Of a stretch of DNA of 64,000 nt, positions 1 through 9,140 are shown in pieces. The translations under genes were made by a program, and so were the position numbers. Origin of the DNA: Blautia sp. Marseille-P3087 (GTDB lineage Bacteria; Bacillota; Clostridia; Lachnospirales; Lachnospiraceae); contig NZ_LT635539.1 of the NCBI RefSeq assembly GCF_900120195.1, positions 1,349,257-1,413,256 on the forward strand, in the 5' to 3' direction. The first letter of the stretch is position 1. Each line of letters starts with the position of its first letter. The notes under the pieces are model-generated. The model was given only the letters and a program-made list of their open reading frames with translations, searched no databases and was not told the DNA's origin.

Positions 1-3000
1 GCCATCACTGCCACTCTCAATTGTACCGATATTTCCATAACCGCTCAGACTTCCGATCTGCGCTGTAATATCAGATACATTCTTCGTGGTCGGGCATCCG
101 TCTTCTACTCTGCCATGTTCATCTTCAATGTAAAACTGAACAGTCATCTCCTGTTTATCGAGTTCTTCCTGACTTAAATCAGCACTTACCATATTGTAAT
201 CCCTGACATTGATGTAGAAATCCATATTTTCTTCCAGTGTATTTGCTTCATTAGAATCCCATGATGTCTGGTCTGTCATATAAAATCTGGTGCTCTCTGT
301 CTCTGCTGCCGGATTCAGTGTTTTTACAAAGTTTACTTCCGGTTTTACCGCAGTAACGTTTGCCGCTGCCACGATCGTATTGATAAACAGTTTGATTTCA
401 TCATCATTCTGTACCCGCCGATGTCCTGCTCCGGTATAAATAACATTCCCCTTACTGTACAGATAATAATTATTTCGAGCATCATTTGGTGAATTATTAT
501 AATAGTGATCCGTCAGACAATACCAGGCAACCACATCGTTCATTCCATCGCTCTGATCATTGATATCTCGATCCTGCTCCATCCCAAGCTGATAATACTG
601 TCCGTGTGTCTCTGCAATGGTAATACTGTCGCCAATCACATAAGGATACTGCGTGATCGCACCATCATTTACCTTTGTTGCCCTTGTTGTCAGTGTATCT
701 CCCGTACCGAGCGTTTTACCGTCCAACATTGCATTTGTATATCCCTGTGTCTGTGCATAGCTCTTTGATTTATCACCGTTTTTATATGCCACATCACCTG
801 CCAGCGTAAGCAATGTCTTAAAGTCCACACTTCCATCTGACAATGGTTTGCCTTTTTTGAGCAGTTCAGAAACCGTCTGATTTCCAATCGTTGCATCAGA
901 AGTAATACCATAGCGGTCCATACCTACTACCGAACGGAGAATTGTATTCAGCGACAGTCCCCAGTTTTCATTTCTTGCAGTATTCCACAGCCAGCTGTCG
1001 TTATAAAGACCAATGCTTCCGCCGCTGTTTACTGTTCCATTTGAATTGTAACCGTCCCTTGCGATCTGGCCGTATATTTTTTGATGATCAGTATTGATAT
1101 AAGAAGTCGTGTCATGTGCAAAAATAACACTCTTTCCGGATCGGATAAATTTCAGGATCTCCTGCACCGCATCTATGGAAATATCCTGATACACATCCTG
1201 GAATCCTATGATCAGCATCTGCTGATCATCCAGCAGATTTGCAAAGGTTGTTTTCTGTCCGTTTTTATCCAGAACATTTCCATTATTAATGTCTGTAACA
1301 TTTCTGGAAATTACATTGATATTGAAGTCCTGCACTCCGGCTATCAGATTCTTAAAAATGCTGCTGTCCGCAAGTGTCCATGTACATGGATTTGAACGAT
1401 TTACTGAATTATCCTGTGGAACAAGCTGCAGAACATTGATCGTCTGTTTCGCAACCCCATCCGGTTTCTGCTGTTTTGCATAGCCAATCTCAGAAGTATG
1501 GATATAGGTGTTACGGTTGCTTGTCAGTTCCAGTTTCCAGGTAATCAGCTTATAGTAATCTGACGGAATTTTTCTGGTAACGGTATATTTCTTTCCAAGC
1601 TTCAGTTCATAACGCATATCTCCGCTACCATAATCTTTCTGTGAAAGGACATTTCCGTCTTCATCCTGCACGACCATATATTTGTCCTGCGATTCTTTCT
1701 TTGAAAGATTACCGTCAAAGTTCAGATCCAGGTAAAGTTTACAGTCATAAGTTGTCGTTGCCGGGGCTGCATCAGAATCATTTTCTACCGTAAAAGTATA
1801 TTTCAGCTCCCCGTCAATATATCCTGTATCACTGAGATCCACAGGTGTCTTGAATGTGCCGGCAGTTCCCAGCCGCTGCGGTTCCTTCGGTTTGCCTCCG
1901 TTCTCATCAAATTTGATTACCGGCTTTGCCAGATTCATAAAGAAGCTGAGATCTTTTGCTCCGCTTTCCAGTTCTTTATTCGTAGCTACATTTTCATATT
2001 TCAGTGCGTCCTTTATGAACTGGTAATAATACGAAGCAGAATCTACTTCCTTTGCATTCGGCTTATCACCATCTACAAGTCCGGATGCCAGCACCACCGG
2101 ATAACCACTCTTTACAAAATCCATCAGTGAATTGTACTGCTGCTTTGTTATATCATTTCCGGATCCGCGGAAATATCCGGATCCATCTTCATTGTATGTA
2201 CTGAGCGGTGCGTACCGGAGTTTCCCATCGGACCATGGACCCCGCGCATAATCTGTATCAAGCTGACCCAGCATTTTCGCAAGATTGTTATTTGCAATAA
2301 TACTTTTTAAATCACCTACATGAGCATATCTGTACTCTCCACTTCCCGTAATCAGGCTGTTTGCATTTTTTTTCTGATCGCCGATGAACACCATATCGTA
2401 TTCCGAGCCGATATCATCAATATGTCCGACAAATTCTGCTGCTGTCATAGGAGTAATTGTTGCTCCGATATTTACATCTGTTCCACTGTCTGCATAAATG
2501 ACTCCGAATTCTGAACAGGAACCATACTTGGCATTATTTCCGTTTCCTCCATTACTGTCCAGCGTTCTCAGAAATGTGATTTTCATACTCTGTACTGATC
2601 TGATCGTCTTTCCGAACTGTAGCGCAGTCACTTTACCCTGATTATCTGTTGTAATGTTCGTTAATCCGGTTACCGTATCAATCAGCTTCTGTCCGTTCAC
2701 ATCTGAGTATAACTCAGCTTTGTACTCCACAGGAACACCATTCTGGCTGCCATTTTCCTGATATGTACGGTTCTGATAAAAGAATCCCCGAATATCCTGA
2801 GCCCCGTCAAAAGTTACCGTAAAATACGGCGGATTATTTTTGCTGTGACCATCTTCATTGTTCCACAAAGTATGCCATCTCGTGTTTGGATCTCCGTCAA
2901 TCATATTCTCAGCTTTATCATCTTCCTTTGCAGTCTCACTGCAGCAGGCCGTTACACTTTTGATCTTACGGTCTGAACCAGCCACCCATTTCTTCACATT

Positions 3001-6000
3001 TTCTTTATCCAGCATTTCATTTCCCGTATATGGCATAATTTCCAGTACTTTGAGGTTTTCTTTTACCAGGGTACTTCTCTGATATTTGTAATTAATGATG
3101 TATTCAATTGCCCTTGCCTGTGAGATTTCTCTTCCAAGAGGCTCTATTTTCTGTGTAGAAGTATCGCTTCCATCATCCAGATTCGTCTGTTCTGAATTAT
3201 TATTTTCCAGCTTACGGTACTGGTTTTCGCTATTGATGTATTTGATAATCTCTTCAAATCCATGCATGGTATCGTCAGGATCATAAGTAATGTTTTCCTC
3301 AGAATCCACATTTCCATTAAAATTTGTATGGAAAGAAGTATTTACAAGATTATAATCCCCATCTGTTCCCACAAACGTATTTTTGAAAAAGTACATATAT
3401 GTATTTATATAATGTCCGTCTGCATCTTCTGTCTCATTCCTCACAAACTTCGAAAAAGCATCGGTAAATGCTTTCTCATGCACTCTGGAAGCGTTGACAA
3501 CACACGGAATGGAAGTCGCTGCAATCGCAGCTGCCACATCAGCCGAAAGAGTACCGTTTACATAGATCAGGTCATACTTATCAAGTGTATCTGCAAAACT
3601 GTCTGATACACTGACTCCGTCATCCTGTGCCTGCACATCAACAGATTCATCATCCTGTGTATCAATGTCTTCTGCATCAATGTTCTCTGATTCATCTGCA
3701 TTCTCCTGTACATCGATGTCCGTTTCATCCTCACCGGCACCATCTTCTGTATCACCGGATTCCGGAACTTCTTCGCTGACATCCGTCTGCTCTGTTGTGT
3801 CATCTCCAAATGTATCTTCCGGTTCAAATGTAATCGCCTGCTCTTCATCCTGCGCGAAATTTGCCGCAGTATCATTTCCGCCTGAACTTCCCCCGGAAAC
3901 TGCCGGTGCATATATATCTGAGGTACCATCCGAAGCCAGCTTTGTATCAACTTCGATGCCAAAATTCTCAAATTCCCCATCTTCACTGTCAGCATCAACT
4001 TTTGGATTCAGATGGAAAACATATTTTTTGAACCAGTCATTGTTTGTATAGCCGCCCTGATAATAAAAGCTGTTTACCTGAACAGAGACAGCGGTATCAC
4101 CGCCAGGTGCAAAATCATAGTTTCCAGTGCCCGGAGTCAGACTGTAAGTTGCCGCTGACACATAATGCGTTGCCACGTCTCCATCAGAAACCGGAAGGTA
4201 CACATCCTGATTGTCCGGATAGTTTGGATAATACCATCCAAAATAGCTGTACGGAAGCGCAGCCTCACCTTCTGTGTCATTTGATTTACAGCAGAAATAT
4301 ACTTTTGATACGCGGTAATAATAGTTATAGGAAAGTTCATTTGAAATTTCCTGAATTTCATTATAAGGAACGGCACTTCGACCGGTTACAATAGAGATTT
4401 CAGATCTGGTAAGTTTTCCGTTCACTTCCTGATAGTACCAATACTCATCATTGTCCAGCACAATACTGCCATCAGTAAGTTCCGCATCCGGGTTCTTCGC
4501 AAGATCTGTCGCATTTGCTTTTACATAAGCAAGATCACCGATAACTGTATATTTGTAGTTCGGATATTGGTCAATATTTTCACCGAGATATACATACGGA
4601 TCTGCCTGTGTTCCTGCTTCCTGCGCATTTGTGATATCGCCGAGAATTGACTGGAAAACAGCGTCGGCATCCATACCGGTCTCATCTGTATCCTGTACAG
4701 AAACATTGTCGGAAGTATCTGGCTCACTGTACTCGTTCCACTCTTCTCCGCTGTCTGACTGAACATCCGCAGAAGAAGATCCATCATCTGAAATCCCTGA
4801 TTCAGAATCTGAGAATGCATCACTGTCACGGAATACATCTGTATCTGATAATTCCACTGTTCTTACATAAGACTGTTGTACAAATTCCGGCTGTCCGCCG
4901 AAAGACTGTGCATCGACGCCACTTTCATCACCTGAAAAACTGCCGTTCTCATTGTTTTCATAGGAATTGTCAAACGTAATATCTTCGGAGCTGTCCTCAC
5001 CGGAATCAGAAGTTCCCCCATCACTGCTGCCATAAGAATCACTTCCATCAGATCCAAACGCATCTTCTCCGCTGGAAAAATCATTATTCCCGGAACCTTC
5101 TGTACCGGAATTCTCTTCATCAGAAATCACCTGGCCTGATTCACCGCTAAAACCGCTGTTTTCTGATACAGGATCGGCTGTTTTCACAGCTTCATCTGAA
5201 ATTTCACGTACCAGAACTGCATTGTCTTCTGTTACTTCATCCGGATTTTCTCCCGGGAACTGATATTTTTTTGCTTCTATCTCATCTGCAATTTCTTTTG
5301 TCAGAGACGTGTAGACATTCTCATAATATCCGTATCTGCCACTCGCATAGTCATATTCCGGAAGAAGAGATTTCTGTCCTTTGTCATTCTCATCCGCAAG
5401 TGCATTATTGATTTTGGTATTCGGTACTTCTTCAAACTCCAGATAATAAGCACCTCGCGCATCGCTGCCTGTCGATTCTTCAAAGCTCTGGATGTTTTCG
5501 CGGAATTTTTCTGACTGCTGGTTATCGGCATCAACGTCTTTTCGGATCGGGTAATATTCCTGATCGCCTTTTGTGTAATCACCGGTACCGGAAGTATTCT
5601 CGACATAGGAACCTTTTACCTGTACTGTATCGGTACGGGAATTGCCGTCAAAATCCGTCAGATCTACCTTCGTCCAGTCTGATGCATCGTCACTGTCTGA
5701 AAGAAAATATTTTTCCTGATAGTCTGACCCTGACAAAGGATACTTACTCGAATCATCACCTGTTACATCTTTTATCTTTTTGATTCCGGTGCTTATACTT
5801 TCATCAATCTGTCCGGAGTCATTCAGACGGACATTCATGACAAATTCCGTTCTCTGCTTCTCCGGCAGCTTACTCAGTGCATCTTTTATTGTAGAAAAAT
5901 GTACTGTGTGCGTATTCCCATCCGCATCCGTGTATTGATACTGATATAATTTCAGACTTGGTTCCTGCCCCGATATGTAATAACCGATCTCCGCATCATC

Positions 6001-6195
6001 ACTGGAATCAACCAGTTCCAGTATACGAAAAGGATCCTCCTCGGTGCTTTCGCTTACAATGGTTTCAATACCGGGCATCATCTCAGATGACGCCTGCACC
6101 GAGAGAACAGACTGCAAAAGAGTCCCCGCTCCCAGTACACCGGCGGCAGCCACCGCCGTGCCGGAGATTAATAGTTTCTTGTGTTTGAATCTCAT
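1..6195 (-). CDS. Giant secreted surface protein (DUF5057-like, discoidin domain), 3' end outside window
   Basis: The frame is open from the ATG at 6195 to the window edge, giving at least 2065 residues. An AGGAGGG ribosome site lies 11 nt upstream. The N-terminus is a signal peptide: a basic start, a hydrophobic stretch near residues 8-32, and an Ala-Ser cleavage area. The middle (about residues 330-520 and 660-770) is very rich in Ser, Asp, Glu and Gly, typical of a flexible exposed linker. Near residues 1035-1130 an F5/8 type C (discoidin, CBM32-like) fold is suggested by the DGDPNTRWHT motif followed by YFTVTFDGAQ. The remaining blocks resemble DUF5057 proteins, which I recall beside Firmicute pilus genes. 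It is the distal gene of the pilus operon, so a pilus-associated adhesin or glycan-binding protein is inferred. Any C-terminal anchor lies outside the window. Confidence 0.75.
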   Translation of the reverse strand, partial: MRFKHKKLLISGTAVAAAGVLGAGTLLQSVLSVQASSEMMPGIETIVSESTEEDPFRILELVDSSDDAEIGYYISGQEPSLKLYQYQYTDADGNTHTVHFSTIKDALSKLPEKQRTEFVMNVRLNDSGQIDESISTGIKKIKDVTGDDSSKYPLSGSDYQEKYFLSDSDDASDWTKVDLTDFDGNSRTDTVQVKGSYVENTSGTGDYTKGDQEYYPIRKDVDADNQQSEKFRENIQSFEESTGSDARGAYYLEFEEVPNTKINNALADENDKGQKSLLPEYDYASGRYGYYENVYTSLTKEIADEIEAKKYQFPGENPDEVTEDNAVLVREISDEAVKTADPVSENSGFSGESGQVISDEENSGTEGSGNNDFSSGEDAFGSDGSDSYGSSDGGTSDSGEDSSEDITFDNSYENNENGSFSGDESGVDAQSFGGQPEFVQQSYVRTVELSDTDVFRDSDAFSDSESGISDDGSSSADVQSDSGEEWNEYSEPDTSDNVSVQDTDETGMDADAVFQSILGDITNAQEAGTQADPYVYLGENIDQYPNYKYTVIGDLAYVKANATDLAKNPDAELTDGSIVLDNDEYWYYQEVNGKLTRSEISIVTGRSAVPYNEIQEISNELSYNYYYRVSKVYFCCKSNDTEGEAALPYSYFGWYYPNYPDNQDVYLPVSDGDVATHYVSAATYSLTPGTGNYDFAPGGDTAVSVQVNSFYYQGGYTNNDWFKKYVFHLNPKVDADSEDGEFENFGIEVDTKLASDGTSDIYAPAVSGGSSGGNDTAANFAQDEEQAITFEPEDTFGDDTTEQTDVSEEVPESGDTEDGAGEDETDIDVQENADESENIDAEDIDTQDDESVDVQAQDDGVSVSDSFADTLDKYDLIYVNGTLSADVAAAIAATSIPCVVNASRVHEKAFTDAFSKFVRNETEDADGHYINTYMYFFKNTFVGTDGDYNLVNTSFHTNFNGNVDSEENITYDPDDTMHGFEEIIKYINSENQYRKLENNNSEQTNLDDGSDTSTQKIEPLGREISQARAIEYIINYKYQRSTLVKENLKVLEIMPYTGNEMLDKENVKKWVAGSDRKIKSVTACCSETAKEDDKAENMIDGDPNTRWHTLWNNEDGHSKNNPPYFTVTFDGAQDIRGFFYQNRTYQENGSQNGVPVEYKAELYSDVNGQKLIDTVTGLTNITTDNQGKVTALQFGKTIRSVQSMKITFLRTLDSNGGNGNNAKYGSCSEFGVIYADSGTDVNIGATITPMTAAEFVGHIDDIGSEYDMVFIGDQKKNANSLITGSGEYRYAHVGDLKSIIANNNLAKMLGQLDTDYARGPWSDGKLRYAPLSTYNEDGSGYFRGSGNDITKQQYNSLMDFVKSGYPVVLASGLVDGDKPNAKEVDSASYYYQFIKDALKYENVATNKELESGAKDLSFFMNLAKPVIKFDENGGKPKEPQRLGTAGTFKTPVDLSDTGYIDGELKYTFTVENDSDAAPATTTYDCKLYLDLNFDGNLSKKESQDKYMVVQDEDGNVLSQKDYGSGDMRYELKLGKKYTVTRKIPSDYYKLITWKLELTSNRNTYIHTSEIGYAKQQKPDGVAKQTINVLQLVPQDNSVNRSNPCTWTLADSSIFKNLIAGVQDFNINVISRNVTDINNGNVLDKNGQKTTFANLLDDQQMLIIGFQDVYQDISIDAVQEILKFIRSGKSVIFAHDTTSYINTDHQKIYGQIARDGYNSNGTVNSGGSIGLYNDSWLWNTARNENWGLSLNTILRSVVGMDRYGITSDATIGNQTVSELLKKGKPLSDGSVDFKTLLTLAGDVAYKNGDKSKSYAQTQGYTNAMLDGKTLGTGDTLTTRATKVNDGAITQYPYVIGDSITIAETHGQYYQLGMEQDRDINDQSDGMNDVVAWYCLTDHYYNNSPNDARNNYYLYSKGNVIYTGAGHRRVQNDDEIKLFINTIVAAANVTAVKPEVNFVKTLNPAAETESTRFYMTDQTSWDSNEANTLEENMDFYINVRDYNMVSADLSQEELDKQEMTVQFYIEDEHGRVEDGCPTTKNVSDITAQIGSLSGYGNIGTIESGSDG

Positions 6196-6272
6196 GTATA
6201 AAATTGCCCTCCTGATTTTGCCAAAACAATTCTCGTCAAATACACCTCAAGCGAAAAAGCCAACAAACTTTC

Positions 6273-8450
6273 TCATTTATTTGTAACGGTAATATTTTTT
6301 GTAACTGTCACTTCTGCATCCAGAATCTTATAAGTAGCAAACACTGGGTAAGTAGCCTCCTGCCACTTATTATATGGGGCAAACCTGACTTTGTTATTTA
6401 TTCCTGTTTTTGTCTCATTTGGAGTCATATTCCCACCGGTTCCATTATAATTTCCACTCCATGTGACCTTTGCATCAACCGGATTTCCATCCATATCTGT
6501 CAATGAAAGATAAAATTCTGCTGATTGGTCATATCCAATCTTATCCGGACCAACAATCTCCGCATGATATGCAGGAAGTACTGCTTTTACATTAAACGCT
6601 GCATTATAATCCGCATTATCTGTTGGGAAATTGTTATTTGCACTCCAGAAGTTTCCAATATATTTACGCAACTGAAGCGTAATCCGTACATCTTCCGGTT
6701 TCGTTGGTGCGTATATCCATCCCTGTCCATCTGCTGACATATTCATTGTCTGATGGTTTGCCTGTACAGTCGTTTCTGCTTTATTTGCTACAATTGGAAC
6801 ATCTGATACATTTCCACTCGCATCATAGACTTCAACTAATGCACGTAGCTGATAAGATTTCGTTACAGTGACCTCATCATTCTCTACTATCTGATGATTG
6901 TCTTCATCCCAGAGCTGAAGCTTTGTCTTCGATGCTACTTTAAATTCTCTTTCAACATGCACAGTCTTTCCATTGTCCTTATTTACATAATCCGCACACA
7001 AAACAAAGCCATTCACTGCATTTACATTTACAGAAACTGTTTGGTCCGTATTCTGACCGTTTCCCATTGAAATGCCTGCCGGTTGTCCTTTCAAAGACCA
7101 TGTTACCGAATAATTATTACCACTATCTTTTGGTTTAAAACGGAAACCATAATCATGATAGATTGTACACTGATACGTTTCACCAGCTATAACTGTATCA
7201 TACTTCGCATCTGCGCCAAGGATAATCTCCCCATCTGTCGGGACTGGTGTCGGCACTGGCGTACTCGTCGGTACCGGTGTTGCGGTCGGGACAGGCGTAT
7301 TTGTCGGGACTGGTGTCGTAGTCGGCTCCGGTGCCTCAGTCGGTGCCGGTGTCGCTTTCGCCGTAATCTGAATCGTTACCGATGCGGACTCGATCCATTT
7401 GCCGGAACTTGTCTTCGCCGAAACTTTGACTGTAATTGATCCTGAAGCATTTTCATTGATGGTCAGTTTGCTGTTGGTATGGTCTTCACCCGGGAAGCTT
7501 CCGTTCTGTCCGTCACTGACTACGCTCCATGTAATCGTTGACGGATCAATACTTCCGTTTCCACTCAGATCATATGCGAGCCTGTCTGATGCTCCCGGAT
7601 CCATGGAAGCCGGCGCATAGGAAATACGGATTCCCACATTGGTCGGCTCCGTATCATCAACAGAATCTGCCGGTTTTTTCACTTTTACTTTATTTCGAAG
7701 GCTGACACTGTGCAGTGTCTCAATCTCTTTTTTTCCGTTTTCCGTGCTTAGCTGGAAACGCACAATATTGTCGGATTCCACTCTGGTAAGATCGGCACGG
7801 AAATCAAGAATACCTGTTGCAAGGACAGAACGCTTCACCTTTGTACGGGCATTACGCACATTTTGCTCTCCGTCATCTTCTTCATCCAGAGAAAATACTG
7901 CTGCATCTCCCTCATCCTCAGAAAATCCTGCTGTTTCTGTATCATCTTTTCCTGCCCCGTCAGAACTGCTTGAAGCTGTATATTCTCTCTGACTGTAATA
8001 AACAGTCGCATCTTCTTTATCCCAGTCGATCACATCACAGATGTACTGGCTGGTGTTTCCGTCGTTATTTTTATATTCGTTGCAGACGATGAAAGTCTTG
8101 TTTCCATCACTGTTTCCTGCGCCGCTCTGTTTGATATCATTTTTGATCGCGGATCCGATATTCTCACCTGTACCATTCGCATAATAAAGACTTCTGTTGG
8201 TATCAATGATCATATCTTCCATTCTGTCGATCAGTTCCTGTGTCTCCATCTGTACCTTCGCACTGCTGGATGTACTTCTGTATGTATTGCTTCCGGTCGT
8301 AATAAAGGTCAGTACCACACCGGAAAAAATCGCAATGATCGCAACCGTAATAATCAGCTCGATCAATGTCAGTCCACGATTATCCGTCTGCATCTTTGCG
8401 ATTCGATTTCTGAATTTTTCTGCTGTATTTTTTATTCTTCTTATCTTCAT
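6273..8450 (-). CDS. Large type IV minor prepilin with Thr/Pro-rich linker and Ig-like domains
   Basis: The protein has 725 residues. I chose the ATG at 8450 over the upstream in-frame one at 8477 because GGAGGAG lies 8 nt before it. A type III prepilin signal is clear: DNRG before LTLIELIITVAII, with Glu at mature position 5, followed by the hydrophobic helix. After the pilin head comes an acidic segment, then a linker of TPVPT/TPVPTN repeats (roughly residues 370-415), then beta-rich Ig-like modules to the C-terminus. Ordinary minor pilins have 150-250 residues, so this one carries a long displayed extension. It lies between the GspH-like pilin and the giant surface protein and is probably exported with the pilus. 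Confidence 0.85.
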   Translation of the reverse strand: MKIRRIKNTAEKFRNRIAKMQTDNRGLTLIELIITVAIIAIFSGVVLTFITTGSNTYRSTSSSAKVQMETQELIDRMEDMIIDTNRSLYYANGTGENIGSAIKNDIKQSGAGNSDGNKTFIVCNEYKNNDGNTSQYICDVIDWDKEDATVYYSQREYTASSSSDGAGKDDTETAGFSEDEGDAAVFSLDEEDDGEQNVRNARTKVKRSVLATGILDFRADLTRVESDNIVRFQLSTENGKKEIETLHSVSLRNKVKVKKPADSVDDTEPTNVGIRISYAPASMDPGASDRLAYDLSGNGSIDPSTITWSVVSDGQNGSFPGEDHTNSKLTINENASGSITVKVSAKTSSGKWIESASVTIQITAKATPAPTEAPEPTTTPVPTNTPVPTATPVPTSTPVPTPVPTDGEIILGADAKYDTVIAGETYQCTIYHDYGFRFKPKDSGNNYSVTWSLKGQPAGISMGNGQNTDQTVSVNVNAVNGFVLCADYVNKDNGKTVHVEREFKVASKTKLQLWDEDNHQIVENDEVTVTKSYQLRALVEVYDASGNVSDVPIVANKAETTVQANHQTMNMSADGQGWIYAPTKPEDVRITLQLRKYIGNFWSANNNFPTDNADYNAAFNVKAVLPAYHAEIVGPDKIGYDQSAEFYLSLTDMDGNPVDAKVTWSGNYNGTGGNMTPNETKTGINNKVRFAPYNKWQEATYPVFATYKILDAEVTVTKNITVTNK

Positions 8451-8516
8451 GGGATCTTCTCCTCCAAAAAATAACAAAATCGCAATTCATACAAAATGTA
8501 TCTGCTTCACACAGAA

Positions 8517-9110
8517 TTAATTATGTCCGGAAGTTATCTCATACTTGCCGGTCTCCTGAATCAGACTCAGTCTCTTGTAACGGCTGCCGCCACTGACTGT
8601 AATCTGTGTACAGTACTCCCCTGTTCTTGTAAGTGGAATATCCTCGCCTGCTTCCAGCACAGAAAGAATTTCTTTCTGTGTCCACGTTTTTTCCTGCAAC
8701 GGAAGAAATGCACCGGTTGCACGGTCATATGTGATCACAATGCTGTCACCTGCACCAAGCTCCTGCGTTGTACCGGAACTGGTTGTATAACTGATCATTG
8801 TTTTTGCCGGAGCAATTTTTTCCGGCTGATCCTGCTTTACGTTTGACTCACCGCTCACTTTGCCGCGGTCCAGATAATAACTGATATAATAACCGTCTTC
8901 TCTTTTTTCCAGCTTCATCTCGCCGACCAGACGATTGGAAGCCTCTGTCTTTGTCTTATCCAGAGCTGCCGCGATCGAATTGGCAGCCCGGTTTACCCGA
9001 AAGCCCAGAATCGAATTAAGAGAAGGCACGATGATTCCAAGAAGAATGGCAAAAATACTGATGACAATGATCAGCTCCACCAGTGTAAAACCTTTGTTTT
9101 TTTGCTTCAT
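8517..9110 (-). CDS. Type IV minor prepilin, GspH/FimT-like
   Basis: This is a 197-residue protein. A short leader MKQKNKG is followed by FTLVELIIVISIFAILLGI, a standard prepilin peptidase site with Glu5. The rest is a small globular domain of the size usual for GspH/FimT pseudopilins. The ribosome site AGAGGTGAGG precedes the ATG. It is a minor pilin expected to be processed by the prepilin peptidase at 15910-16674 and to take part in pilus priming. The exact subtype is inferred from size and operon position. Confidence 0.88.
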   Translation of the reverse strand: MKQKNKGFTLVELIIVISIFAILLGIIVPSLNSILGFRVNRAANSIAAALDKTKTEASNRLVGEMKLEKREDGYYISYYLDRGKVSGESNVKQDQPEKIAPAKTMISYTTSSGTTQELGAGDSIVITYDRATGAFLPLQEKTWTQKEILSVLEAGEDIPLTRTGEYCTQITVSGGSRYKRLSLIQETGKYEITSGHN

Positions 9111-9140
9111 AATGCCCTCACCTCTTTCTATTCTGTATAT

